64,000 bases of DNA from Toxonevra muliebris (Eukaryota; Arthropoda; Insecta; Diptera; Pallopteridae), in assembly GCA_963691655.1 (NCBI GenBank), contig OY829326.1, forward strand, positions 147,702,998-147,766,997, given 5' to 3'. Each line of letters begins with the position of its first letter. Position 1 is the stretch's first letter. The notes below the pieces were generated by a model that was given only the letters and a program-made list of their open reading frames with translations, searched no databases and had not been told where the DNA came from. The position numbers and the translations under genes were made by a program. Below are positions 45,704 to 58,733 of this stretch, one piece after another.

Positions 45704-47118
45704 GAGTACCTCGATAGTCTAGTGGGTAGTGCACTAGACTTTCATCTGGGAGGTTCGGGTTCGATTCCCGTCTTCGTCTGGTGGTTAATTCTCATAAGCT
45801 TCTTATATTCACTATAGATATGAAGTGAATGAGAATTACAAGAATGTGTACAAGTACCAGGGATGCCAACTAATTTTTTCTTTCTCCCCGATAACTCTCG
45901 CGAAATTCCCCGATTTTCGACCAAATTCTCCGCACCGGTATAATTTCATATTATAAACATTTTATACAAACGAAAAATACCCGTTACGTAGGCTTGGAGT
46001 TACTCTCGGTCAGAGTTATTTTAAGGTGCCCTGCACTTTCTTGGTTCAAATTTTTTTTTATAAATTTTTCTTGGATTGATAAAAAAAAATTTTCTGACAT
46101 CTATTTAAAGGCTTCAAGTACAAGAAAAATTATGTAATAATTAAAAAAAATATTAAATAAAGGGTTTGTTTTGCAGCTTCATGGAAGACGTTTTGAAAAT
46201 CGTCAAACGCAATGGCGTACGTGATTGCAGCTCACTGAAACATCTTAAAAAATACCATTAGAAAAATTATAACTGTACTCTTAGGACATACTAAGATTAT
46301 TTTGTTTGACCAACAATTCACAAAATGGCAGAATGCAAAAATTATTTTTTTCAAAAATTGGACTTTTTTCGTAAAAACAAAGTTCCAAATTGAGGAAAGA
46401 ATTAACCAAACTTACATCCTGGGGCGATTGTAATGTAGAAGAACATATTTAAATTTCAGTTATAGTGCACGCCAATGGAAAAAACCTTGTTTTGAGAAAA
46501 ACTGGTTTAAAGTTTTGACTATCGGTTTTTAACATATAAAATATATTTCTTCTTCTTTATAATAGCTGACCATAACTTACAAGTTTATAGGTTACAGTCA
46601 CCAAGGACTAACAGTTATTAATTAGTAGGTGCTGAACAAAGGCACAGCTAAGCCTTTCTAAACGGCTGAAAGAGAAATCGAAGCACTGCGCGATCGCGTT
46701 GGACTGCCTGAATACTAAACATAAACTGTGTTGCATAAAGCAATGTTTTTATGGTGTTGGTTGCGAATGTGCCAGAATTGTATTTAGGAATATAAGATTT
46801 GGCAAACAAATTTCTACAGACTGTTTGAGGTATTTTAATATTAAAAGCTGAACTATTTCAAATTCCCCGCAAAAAACAGCTCATTCCCCGATTCCCCGCA
46901 CTAAGTAAAATTGCCCGCAAATCGGGGAATTCCGCGCAATTTGGCATCGCTGACAAGTACACACCTTGGTTGGTAATGGCAAAACCACCAAGCTGATAAA
47001 AAATTGCCACACTGCCGTTCGGAATCGGCGTTAAACTGTAGGTCCAACTACGTGATATCACAATGGGCGTTCAGGCCTAAGTGTATCTCTCGACCGCCAT
47101 TCCAACCTAACCTGACTA
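45704..47118 (+). mobile_element. tRNA-derived SINE with LINE-like tail, split by a hAT element
   Basis: Flanked by GAATATT (45697-45703 and 47119-47125). Without the insertion it is 312 bp: a head with A-like TAGTCTAGTGGGTAG and a consensus B box GGTTCGATTCC (45758-45768), a body shared with the SINE at 14.8 kb (from CTTCTTATATTCACTAT to GGCGTTAAACTGTAGGTCC), and a 3' tail. The tail reads GTGATATCACAATGGGCG, GGCCTAAGTGTA and CCAACCTAACCTGA, resembling the LINE tails at 4.3 and 62.8 kb. Confidence 0.85.
45858..46952. mobile_element. 1,095-bp non-autonomous hAT element
   Basis: It begins CAGGGATGCCAA and ends in the complement of CAGCGATGCCAA. It is flanked by a perfect 8-bp duplication ACAAGTAC (45850-45857 and 46953-46960). 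The uninterrupted SINE reads straight through if the element and one repeat are removed. Subterminal words ATTCCCCGATT and CCCCGCA recur near both ends (45910-45935 and 46862-46932). No transposase was recognised. Confidence 0.92.
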
Positions 47119-47125
47119 GAATATT

Positions 47126-50100
47126 AATTTACAATATAACATGAAATAAAAAATAAATCCCAAGATCAAAGGATCGGCTATCTTTATAATAAAAAAACAA
47201 ACTGCAATCTTAACCAAACTTGGTATAAACATTTATTATTTGGATATATTTGCATTAAGTAAACTAATTAGTTTCAGAGAAATTTTTTTATTGAATGTAC
47301 ACATTCAATAAAAATATTTTTAAATTTAAATTTCATGCTTGGTTTTATTCTCTCGTATACTTCCCCAGCAAGTAATAACACTCTTTAGTAATAACAACAA
47401 AAAAGGGGTTGCTGCAATTGTTGTTGTGTACTTTCTAATTTCTGGAACCGGATATGAACATCCGTAATGAACATTTTCTGCTCCGGAAAATACTTCATTT
47501 GACTCTTCATTTTCATCTCGATTGACTTTTGTGGAAGCGGCAACAACAACAACTGCATCTAATGCCTATCTATCTAGATATTTGACTACATACATACATA
47601 CGTACGTTTATATTTCTACCTTCAACAATTTAACTGCACGAAAATGTTGCTATGCCAGACGATGATGAAGTTGTGCCTTTTTGCCACACTTTTTTTGTTG
47701 TTGTTGTTGTTGTTGTTGCTGTTGGAGAGCAAATAACGATATATGTTGCTATAGCTGTTGCTGTTGTTACTATTACTAAGAGAGTTTGTGGTGTTTGCAT
47801 TTCGGTTAACAACATGTAACTCACTTATTGAGTTATTTGGTTTCGTAACACTACAAAGTAAGTGGGAAATTTTTGGAAAATTTCGTTAAGTACAAGTGGC
47901 TTTTGCATTAGTACTCATGCATACAACACAGATACATACATACATACATACTTACACATATACTTTATGTAGTTGAGGAAATGCAATGTGTTGCACGAAA
48001 ACACATACAGATGAAGGCTAAATGTTTATGTGGTAGAGAGGGAGCAGAGTAAAGAAAAAGTATAAGAAGTCCAAGGAAAGATGTATATATACAGTGAATA
48101 ATTTTGTCATAGTTTCAAGTTACATACACACACACATATCCTCATGGATGTGCACACTTATAAGAAAAGTACGTGTCTGTATTTATGTATATGTGCGTAA
48201 ATTTTTGTATGTGTGCGTTCAAATATGTGAGAGTGTATAATATTTAGAATTTTGTGCATTCAACTGTTGCTGCTGCTGGCATACCGCAATTCTAATGCTC
48301 AGTGGTGAATGATGTTGGCTTCTAACCCTATTTTCGTTCATTCGTTCGTTCATTTGAGGGCGGAAATCACTCGTTTTTAAATTCCTAAAAGGTAAACGTA
48401 AGGAAGAGAGAGTGAGCTGCGGGACAGAGTTTCGAATGTGGTTAGAGGCGTGTTAGATGTAAAATCTAATGTTGTTATGTGTATGTGTAGTTGCTGCTGC
48501 TTCACACATGCAATGGACAGTAAATGCATGCGGTAACTGCATGTGAATGCCTTGTGGTGTTTTTTGCTGTTCATCTATGTATGCCCACTACACTTTTCCC
48601 TATCCATTCCTCTGCATTCTCTCACATACTCGTTTTCGAAAATTGTTAAACGAAGTGAAGTGTTGGAAAATTTTCAATTTTTGGGGTTTCTGCTTTTTTT
48701 TTTATAGTGTTAATCGATTTTATTATTAAATTAAAATAATGGGTGTGTAGTTGTGTATAGAGTGTTAAAATATTTTATGTACATAGTTTTGTTTTAATAG
48801 TTTGAAATATCAGCTATAAAAATGTTTTAAGTTTGATTGAGAAACAAGAAAATAGAAAGTGAATTGAGGCTCTATTGGAAAATCGTTTGAATATCTGAAC
48901 TGAAGATTGGGACCTACAGTTCGTGTAGAAATAGAACACGCATAATATGAATGGTTGGAAAAAGCGACTTAGTAGCAGTAGAAGATTACAGAGTGAGTGG
49001 GAAATCACCGGATTCATGAAGTGACCAGCTCTTTATCACAAAATGCCAACACTAGCAAGGTTCAACCAATTAGGAATACAACAAGTTACAGCTCAGAAGA
49101 GTGCAGAGATCAGTTGGTAACGGCATTGTTTCGTTCATTCTAAATTCTAATTTTGGACTGGAAGCATTTTCCACTTAAAATCTAAAAATAAACATTTTTT
49201 AAAATTTTTTCTATATCTTATTACTATAAGAATATAAAACTTTAAAAATTTAATTTCTAACTTTAATACAGATAATTTAAAATTACACTTAAGCAAAAAT
49301 TTCCTTCTGTTTTTTTTTTAATTTGAGGCTCAATAGAGTGGGCTTTGATACAGAAATCTACATTACACAAGTGCACAGCATTGAATTAGCATTCATAGAT
49401 CCGGGCGCAGTATTGAAATTTCTGTGGCAGACTGGACTGGATGAGGTACTCTAGGCAGATTAGACTAGTTAGAGAAGAGGGACGTACAACAGATCTGTTA
49501 GGTCGCGGTACAACAACAATAACCTCTAACAATACTATCTTAGTTCTTACAAGGCATTGGTTTCTGTAACATCCACTGGAGCATAACAAATTTAAAACAT
49601 TCCTTCTCCTTGTAGAGACGTCCACTTTCTTTTTGAAGGGGCTTTCGGTTTTGAAGAGACTTCGTGGAAACTAATACCAAAAACAAAAAAAAAGAGATTT
49701 TAGGTTTGGCATACCTCACGATACCACCTGCTCCAGCTTCGTAGACTTGAGCGAAAAAGAGTCTTTCTCTCGTTTAGTTTGGCTAGAACTAAGGGTTTCA
49801 CTTAACGGATATTGATTGAGATAGATCATAAAGCTCGACCATGCCTCGAAAGCTTTTCTTTTTATGTCGGAAAGCATTCCTAGTTTTTGACTGAGGAAAC
49901 TCAGAAATCAAATAAATTCAGCATTTATTAGATTTGCGCGACTATTCAAAAAGTATTGACCCAAGTGAGAACTTCTCACTTTAGTCCACGTTAGACCTGT
50001 AAGAAGAGGTGGGGTTTCAGGAGTAAACCTTTTGTAAATAGGCCCCAGTAGTACAGTGTCCTCCTGTTAGCACGCCAGGCGTTATAACTACATAAATAAA

Positions 50101-50570
50101 ATCTTTTTTTATATACTTTTTTTTTATAAGGATGTGACCATAACACAATTTCTAATAGAAACTGTAATGAAAATGAATGTTGTAGTTACTAACTTACTTT
50201 ATATAGAAGTCTACATAACTCTAAGAATGAACTCCGTGGCTAATTTTTGAGAAGAAAACTGTTTTAGACATAGGGTATATTTTCAACATGCACTGAGAAA
50301 CAGGGTGTTTAAGAAAATTCCTGGTGAAAATTCTTATTATCAAATATTTAGCCATAACTTACATAATATTAAACTAAGAGCGTAGAGCTTCTTACATAGA
50401 AAAAGAATAGACCTTCGTTGTGATATTAAATTTATAAATAATAAATGTTTTGAACTGGAAGAATTTTTCACTCAAAATCTAAAAATATATATTTTTTTTT
50501 TAGTTTTTTTGCAAAAAAATGTTGTCTGATTCAAATTTTTGAGCTAAGTTGTATCGTTGAAAGGACACAG
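47126..50570. other. Microsatellite-rich stretch, no gene
   Basis: GTT repeats at 47694-47720, CATA runs at 47935-47952 and CA words at 48125. No coding sequence recognised; frames of 60-79 codons are unsupported. Confidence 0.5.
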
Positions 50571-50577
50571 TACTTAA

Positions 50578-51041
50578 CTCTTTCATGCCTAATGTTGCAT
50601 ATATGCAACATTCTCTTCTATGTAACATAAATAAAGTGTTTAACAAATTTTACTATTAATGCTTTTTGTATTTGGTTCTGTTAGGTATTCTTGACGTTTG
50701 CTGATTGCCGAAAATTTTAAATTTCTTGCTTAAGTTTTAATTTTATTAATGTTTTGTCTTTGAAGTTCAGCAAAAACCGAAGTGCAAAAATTTGTAGTAA
50801 AATCTTTTGCATTATTTTTTGAAAAATAATGTGTTTTATTATTACTAAGCAGAAATTTTCTTTATCAGATATGCTTATAAAAGATAAGAGAATATGAAAA
50901 TGTGGTATATTTTTTTCACCTGTAATAAAGGGCAAATAAATCAATCAAGAAGCATGAGATTTGGTTTCATGATTGTGGAAGACCATAATTTCAAAACAAA
51001 ATGTTTCTCTCAGGTCCCATTGAAATTCGGGTGTCAACGGG
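50578..51041. mobile_element. piggyBac-like MITE, copy A
   Basis: The ends abut TTAA on both sides (50574-50577 and 51042-51045). The left tip is CTCTTTCATGCCTAATG and the right tip reads CCCGTTGACACCC from outside. The interior matches copy B over most of its length (for example GTTTTGTCTTTGAAGT and AGTAAAATCTTTTGCATTAT). No coding capacity. Confidence 0.72.
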
Positions 51042-51764
51042 TTAATGAGTACTTTCCCACCACATTTTCTTGTACTTTCGTACTACAATCTCAAGAAACG
51101 GTATTGTTGTTGTAATCAATAACAGGATTCAGTAAAGGTATTGTATAGTAATCATCATTTACTTTACAACATTTTCGTTTATATGGATTGGTGAAATAAG
51201 GGAACTGTTACAAAGATCAGGAATCCGTAGCGGGTCCCGAAACGATGTCCTGATTTGTAAACTTTTGTTATTCTTCTGGCGTAATATATTCAGTAATAGT
51301 AGCCTCCTGTTTGTGTAGAAAACGGAACTGAGCTTCATTGACTTTTTTAAAACATTAATGTGTTTCAACATTTAAAGCATGTTAGTATTCCAGCAAAGAG
51401 CGAAATAAAAACTTCAAAGGCCTTTTAAATATGCATAAAAGAAAATCGAAAAATGTTCGTTTTCTATCTATCGTAATAATTATGAAGATAATGATCTGCC
51501 AAATTTGGAAGAAATTTGAAACAATTTTTTTCAAATTAAAAATATCAAATAATAGACTCAAACTGAACCACCCAGTATTTAGTGCCAAAAATGTACCTAT
51601 ATAAGTTCAAGTTTTTTCCAGAGTTAATTTTAAATATCCCCTTACCAGTGTAGCGAAAATAAAGCCAAAAATGTGCAATAAAAATTTTTTTCTGAAGAAA
51701 CATGATATAATAATATTTTATGTTTTTGGCGTCGTGAATGAATGTCTTCTGTCAAAATTAAAAT

Positions 51765-52380
51765 ATAAAAAATGGCGGCTTGAAAATGGCGACCGAAAAA
51801 ATTAAAAAGTTAACGAATCTGGTTGAAAACGTTTGCTCGAAAGGTTTATTGGGGTAACTGAATCCGAATATTTGGTCAACATTTAAAATGAGGACTTCAA
51901 AACTTAAAGTTAACCAATTTAATTACTTATGCTTATTTTTTTAATTTTTTATGATTTTATATTTTTTTTGTACTTTTATATCCCATTTTGAACCTATCTC
52001 AACTACGACTTAACCCCCAAGCGGACAAGAAAAGAACTATAATGTAAGAAACGAACATTTTTCAAAATGATGTAAGCTTTACAGATAGCAAAGTGCAAAA
52101 TTAAGTGCATTAAGTGGATTCTTCGACCCCAAAAACACCCTAGTAAGCATTTTCAGCCAGATTCGTTTTCTTACAAATTTTTTGGTCGCCATTTTAAAAC
52201 TGTCAATTTAAATTTTTAGATTTTGATCAAAGATTCGGATTCAGCGACTCCAAAAACCCCGCGAATAAGTATTTTGATCCAGATTCATTAAACCAAGGAA
52301 GCCAGTTTGAAGCCGCCATTTTGTGATTACTGATCCGGATTCAGCAACTCCAAAACCATAGAATAACCATTGATACTCAT
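51765..52380. repeat. Inverted array of a degenerate unit of about 120 bp
   Basis: Plus-strand AAATGGCGGCTT and AAATGGCGACC...AATCTGG...TGAATCCGAAT (51770-51875) recurs in reverse orientation at least twice at 52110-52350 (GGATTCAGCGACTCCAAAAA, CAGATTCGTTTTC, GGTCGCCATTTT, GCCGCCATTTTG). No gene. Confidence 0.6.
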
Positions 52381-52973
52381 ATCACTTTGCGTAGTTATTT
52401 TTTTGTAGATGCTGGGGGTAACGACGCATAAGTGGCACGATTTTTTTTGCCTCTGTAGAGGTCACTGAAGGGTTTAAAAATAGTCGATGATATAGTTTTA
52501 TAAGCAACATATTTATTTCAGGGTATCAAAATTGCTACAATTCAGAAAGCTGTCGATCTGGATGCTATTTGTCGATTAATGTAGAAGATCTATAAAATAA
52601 GCTTTTAACTTTCAAACATTTAAATGTAATTGGTACGTTTACTAAAAATGAAGATCTGCTTGTCTCTATATACATTGTTGTTACTTTAGCAAAAAAAGTT
52701 CATTAAATATCACTCAAACTAATCAGTAAGTATACAAGTTTTTCGCTTACGAGCATAGAAATTGGCAATACTGCTGAAAGCCTGTTATTATAGTACAGCG
52801 ATGGGCACATTCTATTTCAATGAGGATTGTACATGTGAAATTTCTTATGATCCTCTGCACCTGTGCTACTTTTTTTTGCCAACACTGTTATTGAGTCAAA
52901 CATGCAAATTACACAGAAAAAAAGATTTAAGCTCTTTTTTTTTCTTACATATTTCAATGTAAAAGCTTTTTAA

Positions 52974-53492
52974 CTCTTTCATACCCAATGTTGCGTATAT
53001 GCAACATTAACTTTAATGAGGCATAAAATCGGTATTTAACAAATTTCACTAATAATAACATATGCATTTAGTTCTGTAGAGTATTTTTCACGTTTGCTGG
53101 TTGTCGAACATTTGAAATTTCTTGCTTATGTCATTTTTTTTAATGTTTTGTCTTTGAAGTAAAGCAAAAAACCTAAGTGTAAAATTTTGTAGTAAAATCT
53201 TTTGCATTATATTTTGAAAAAAAATATGTTGAATTATTACTAAGCGGAAATTTTGTTTTTCAGATATGTTTATAAAAGATAAGAGAATATGAAAATCAAA
53301 AAATTGGAGAAAAAGAGTTATCCAGTGGTTGTCTACAGCTTCATAACTATGTTTTTTTAAACTTTGATATAGGACAAACAAATCGATGTAAAGGCAAGAA
53401 ATTTGGTGTCATGATTGTGGAAGACCTAAGCAACGATAATTTTAAAACAAACTGTTTCTATCAAGCCCCATTATAATTTGGGCGTCCAAGGG
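52974..53492. mobile_element. piggyBac-like MITE, copy B
   Basis: TTAA at 52970-52973 and 53493-53496, with tips CTCTTTCATACCCAATG and CCCTTGGACGCCC. It is about 55 bp longer than copy A because of sequence near 53310-53360. TTAA duplications define the piggyBac superfamily. Confidence 0.72.
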
Positions 53493-53499
53493 TTAAGGG

Positions 53500-54250
53500 G
53501 TTAATAATGCCTAGAAATTTTGGAAAATCGATTTTTTTTTCTAATTCCGAATGATTTACATCTCAGGAATAGTTTTAGTTGTACAGTCTTCAAAAAGCAG
53601 AGAAATCATATAGTTTTCGGAGGTACTTCAAACTTAAAACGCGTTTTCCTCAATTTGCCTTTTTGGCAATTGGCGGGCACCATAAAAAGTAAACTATTCA
53701 GTCGATCGATCTAAAATTTCACCCAGATATTTAGGATCTGATATGCTGTGCAATGGACCTCGCACAATTCTTTATTTTAAAAATTTCATTGATTCAGAGT
53801 TCACAAGTTTTTGGAAAAAAATTTGTTCGTAGTTCATTGCTCAGTAACACTTATACAGCTTAAGAATCTTTTTGATTTTGCTGTTTCAGATATTTTTACG
53901 AATAGCAGCCGTGTCCCCGGTTTAAGGACTACTTCACGGAAGCCCCAAATTTAGCGCCACGGATATCAGAAAAAATAAGTAAATTAATTGAAAGTATTTC
54001 TAATTAGGTAATTAGTTACATAATAAACAGAAAAAAATTATCAATATATTTCAAATGTTTTACAAAAAGAAAAGAAAAAAGATTTTTTAGAACTTCTAGG
54101 CGGTACTATACCCTTAAATTCGATTAAATATGTATTTGATTAATGGTCGTCACTGTTGTAAAGAGCTTTCGATCGTGAAGCCATACAGCTTTGGAAAACT
54201 TAAAAGAGCTATTGGCCGAAATCGCCCCAAAATAGAGCGTAGGAATTGTT
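53500..54250. other. AT-rich stretch, no gene
   Basis: No feature recognised other than A/T runs. A 64-codon frame at 53520-53714 matches nothing that I know. Confidence 0.45.
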
Positions 54251-54252
54251 TA

Positions 54253-54779
54253 AGTGGCTGTTCAGACGGGAGCAAGCATGAAAAGCCTGGGCTGGCGTGT
54301 CGTGTTGACATGAGTGCAACCATGACGGACTTTTTCTAATCAAAAAGGAACGGTGGAATTGGAATTTTGTCACTTTTTCTTGTGCTCATTAAGATAGGTT
54401 CTTTTGTTCGTAAAAAAATGCAAAAGAAATATCAATTATGTGCCTTAAATATGTACTAAAAATTAAATAAAAAATAAAAGCAACAATCTCTTAAGAAATT
54501 AAAATAAGTTTATAAAAAAGATAGCAAAAAAATGAAGACTGTGTGTGCCGTAGATGCGCATTGTTTGTTTGCGTTCATGGTGCCTATTCAACTTCAAAAA
54601 AATTATGAGGGAAAGTGGCAAAATCGGAGCAATATGAACATGGAACATTCACCAATGCGCCGATTTTTATTTTATTTTTGGACTTTCGGTGCAACTCTGT
54701 TATCTCTTTCTCTCTACCTATTTCTTCTACTTTTCTCTTTTAGACATAATTCATGCCTGCACTCGTCTGAACAGCCACT
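54253..54779. mobile_element. Putative MITE with 30-bp inverted ends
   Basis: The left end AGTGGCTGTTCAGACGGGAG pairs with the right end (reverse complement AGTGGCTGTTCAGACGAGTG), with matches continuing to GCATGAA. No target-site duplication is evident and no transposase is present. The two open frames inside (54130-54339 and 54532-54804) are unsupported. Confidence 0.45.
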
Positions 54780-57700
54780 AAGGCAACGATTCAGAATGGA
54801 ATGAGTTCTACAGAAATATTTATTTATTATTTATATTTAATAATTTATTTTTAATAATTTAATAAGTTTTTATTATAAATACATTAGTTGAGAGAAAAAA
54901 TAATTTAACACTTAAATTGTTTTGTTGTTTATTATTTTATTGTTGTTTTCTCCACGCCATATGCAGGTTTCGTCGACAACGAACTAAGTTTTTATACAAT
55001 ACAGCCCGCTGCTCACGAAACCCGATTTCAACGTGGTTAAAAAATATTAACGCATACACACATACAATAAGTATACACACTTTTATTTATCTAAGTTAAT
55101 AACACACTAAAAATATTATTATTATTTTTTGTTTTACTTGCACTTCCATTTTAGTTTTTCTTCTTTTTTTTTTTGAAAGGTATAAACAACAACACATAAA
55201 TTTGAAAAGTAAATAAATGAAAACCACGAAAAAAAAGAATGAAATAAAAAAAAATGTATGGCTTGTGAAATGTGAAAATGTTTAGCTTCTTTGCTTACTT
55301 GCTGCTTACCTTTTTATATAGTATAGTAAAGTATAGTATACAACTAATATTTATGTGCGCCACTTTGGCAAGACGACACAACAACAAAAACAGAAGACAG
55401 AAACCTCGCGCTGTGGGTAATAAAAATAATTGTCATCCAAGGAGTTGCGCCATAAAGAAATAATATACACCGACATCTATACCAACACCTATGTATGTAT
55501 ATACATAAAAATAAGAGATATTACTATGCTAGAGAATGTCTGTCATGAGTTATCATGCTGTTGCTGGCGACTGTTGCTGGCGATGGTGGCCACCAAAAAC
55601 AAAACAAAAACAAACAAAAAAAGAAAAGAAAAGAGTAGCGATGAATTGTCATCATAAGTTAATATCCACGCGCACGCGAAATATACTTACTAATACACAC
55701 ACACGCACACATGAAACTGTCACATATATTTAACACCCAAATGAACAAAAAAAAAAAAAAAAATTGCTATATGTAAGTAGGAGCAGCAACAAGAACAACT
55801 GCAACAGCAGCTGCCAGCTTTAGCAGCTGTGCAACCAAATATTTCTACATCTGTGCGTTCATCAGAATGTCTGTCCTTTTATTCATCCGACGGAAATAGA
55901 AGAACATAAACAAGTTTTGAGAAACCACCAACATTATTATTATTATGATTATACACACACACACACATATACAGAAATACCTTGCTAGTGTGTCTGCATG
56001 TGACCGCAGGATATACACCTCGCGGTTTTGTGTGTGTGTGTAGTTGCTGTAGTGGCGGCGGTAGTTGCTTGCTTCCGGCTTCCGCTATTAAATTCAATGT
56101 TGGCAGGAAATTGCTCTCGCTGTTGTTGTTATTATATTTGTTGCACCAAAATAGTTTTGTTGCTTTTTTTTTTGTTTCTTTGCTTTTCAAATAAACAACA
56201 GCACAACAAAAGTTAGTATCCATTGTTGTTGTTGTTGTTGTTGTTGCTGTTGTGATTGTTATGTATGAAGGTATGACTTGCTTTGCGCGTTAATGTAAAT
56301 CACTGCAAGTGCAAAACTTTTGACACTTTTCCACAACAAGATACAACAACAACACCAAACAAAAATGCAAAAACTTCTCTTCACTGTATATTATACACTG
56401 CTTTATAGTTGGGTAGTCTTGGCTTTAGAAGCTGAAAGATTTCTTATGTTGATAACTTTGCACAAAATTGAAATCGTACGCGTTGCTCTGCTGCCTGGAA
56501 GCTACAATAAAAAAAAAGAAGTAAAACAAAAAAATTTATGAAAAGTGGAAAAGTTATTTATATGCAATTTTTTGTGTGTTTCTTTTCACTTTTATGCATT
56601 GTATTTATTTTTATTTTTTATTTTTTTGCAGTATTTTATTACAAAAGTCCTTGCGGTTATTTTTATTTATAACTATTTATTTGTATTGTTAAATGTTTAT
56701 TTTGTAGATGTAGGTGCGTTTTTTATAGTTTGCTTTGCGGTTGAAATGTGTTTGAGCTGCATAAAAATTACACACATTTAATTACATAGCAAATATTTGC
56801 AAAAATTTTAAACGAATGTTGGGTTTTTTTTCTGAGTGCGTATATTCCAAAAGCAATTAAACATGCATTAAAAATATTCAAGAAAAACTAAATCAAATTG
56901 AATAAGGTTTTACCTAAATAAATAAAATATATTAAATATTTATTTTTTTAATTCTTCCCCATTCAAATATATCAGAAATGCAAAAAACTAAGAGTGAGAG
57001 CGGTAAGTTTTGATGTGATAATGTTTTTACTCAGGGTTGATGGATGTTTTATAGTGGAGTGAATTGATAGAAATTAAAATTAAATGCCACGTCGGTGTCG
57101 TGTGAGGTTTCATACTAAGTATGTGTGAGTTTAAAAGCGTGTGTTTTACGAGTATTATATGGCACCCTAACAACAAAAGAGGCACATCTCAAAATTTTCA
57201 AATATCGTTATTCTTCTTTTATCTCTTTCGTTTTAACCCTTTCGGCACCATAGAAAAACCAGAGTAGATAGGGCAAAACCAAATCCGAATTCATATTTTC
57301 TGACCCCCATTTCTTGTTAAAATTATCGATCGAAGCAGACATTTAGTGCCTCTAAAGGTTTAAGCTTTCATGGGTCACCGGTGATTCAGTGGGTCTTAAT
57401 GGGAATTTTTGACAAACTTTTTCTATACAATTTTATTAGATATTTTTTTTTAAAGATAGGCAAAGCAACTTAGTATTCATTTTTCACTTAACCCTTTCCT
57501 GACCGTAAAGGTGCTAGAACCGAAAGAACAAACCCGGGCACGATTGCTGATTGTAGACTGATCTTTCTGATTTTAGAAGAATATACATTCTAAACTATTA
57601 CGGATTTTTAGAATGTACATGTAATGATTAGACAAGACATTCTGAATCGTTCGGATTTAGAAAAAAATTATATTTTTCGAAATTTCTGGGCGGTAAAGTT

Positions 57701-58520
57701 AGAAAAAATTGTTAGTCTCGTACATATAGATCTGTATTTAATAAAACTGTGTTGAAAGAATCTCTTTTAGAAGATCTAAAAGTTCGTTGTACAATACCAT
57801 ATTTCTTCCGGTCTTGGAGCCGGATTTGTGAATAGGACTAAGTAGTATACTATTTTTTCCTCTTTTAAAAATCTCTACGAATGAGAAGCAGATTAAAAAT
57901 ATTGAATAACAGAAGAGCAAGTTCCACCGCACAATTTCATAATTTGGTGGAAGGAAGGCCATCAATACCAGGTTTTTTGTTTGAATTCAAGCTAGTGAGC
58001 TCAAGAACTAGAAGTCTAATTGCCAATATTGACCAAAGTGGAAAAAGCAACATTAAAAGTTAGCAAAAATATTGAAAAATCTGGAAGCCTCAAAAGAAGT
58101 TTATCTAAAAAAGTCCATAATATCTGAAATATCGGAAGTTTTCCAGTTAAATATCAAAAATGCCTATGTGGATGTAAATGCACACAGTGGTTCGGTTTAA
58201 TACAAAGTACAGAAGGAGTAGTCAGAGAACAACGAATTTCGAAGTTTGTTGTTCTTAGGAAAAGGGAAAGGAAATATCTGAAAATGGGTGATCGGCTAAC
58301 AGTTCTGCTCACATCCTAGTAGTTCTTAAAACTGTTTCTGTTAAGATGATAGTTTCACCATGGTTATTTGAGTAAATACAGAAACTGCAACCTTAAAAAT
58401 GAGTGAAATCTGTAAACTGCCGACTCTCCTCCGATTATGAAGCTAAAAAGAATCTCTGACTATTTTTCTTAGACTATTTCTCTTCTATCTCAATCAGTTT
58501 CTCAGTTTAGACATTATTGG
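54780..58520. other. Microsatellite-rich stretch, no gene
   Basis: (GTT/CAA)n at 56223-56250, (CA)n near 55695 and 55954, poly-A at 55747-55763. Near 57175, ACCCTAACAACAAAAGAGGCAC resembles 1860-1885 (ACCCTAACTACAAAAGTGGCAC), so a dispersed repeat is likely. TTAACCCTTTC words occur near 57234 and 57488. Confidence 0.5.
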
Positions 58521-58523
58521 GAC

Positions 58524-58733
58524 CAGGGTTGCCGTTTTGCTTATTTGTAAGCAAATTTGCTTACTTTTTTACGGTTGTGCACACGTTTATTTTTTTCTCA
58601 TTTTGTTTATTTTTTTTTTTTTAGATTTACAAGAAAATTTTGATTTTTTTGGCATAATTTTTTATTTTGTTTTTTTCATTCGATAAGAATGGGTAGCACT
58701 AATTATGTTCATGCATACTTGGTGTCAACCCTG
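58524..58733. mobile_element. Possible 210-bp hAT-type MITE
   Basis: The tips CAGGGTTGCCG and (from the right) CAGGGTTGACA are inverted and typical of hAT elements. The flanking 8-mers do not match, so it may be degraded or coincidental. Confidence 0.35.

Noticed and set aside
45412..45705. 97-codon frame ending next to the SINE
   Set aside because: It begins inside a dispersed G-rich repeat and has no recognisable domain.
50040..50095. tRNA-like segment (GGCCCCAGTAGTACAGTGTCC, then a GCCAGGCG arm)
   Set aside because: No B box follows and no repeat ends were found; too weak to list.
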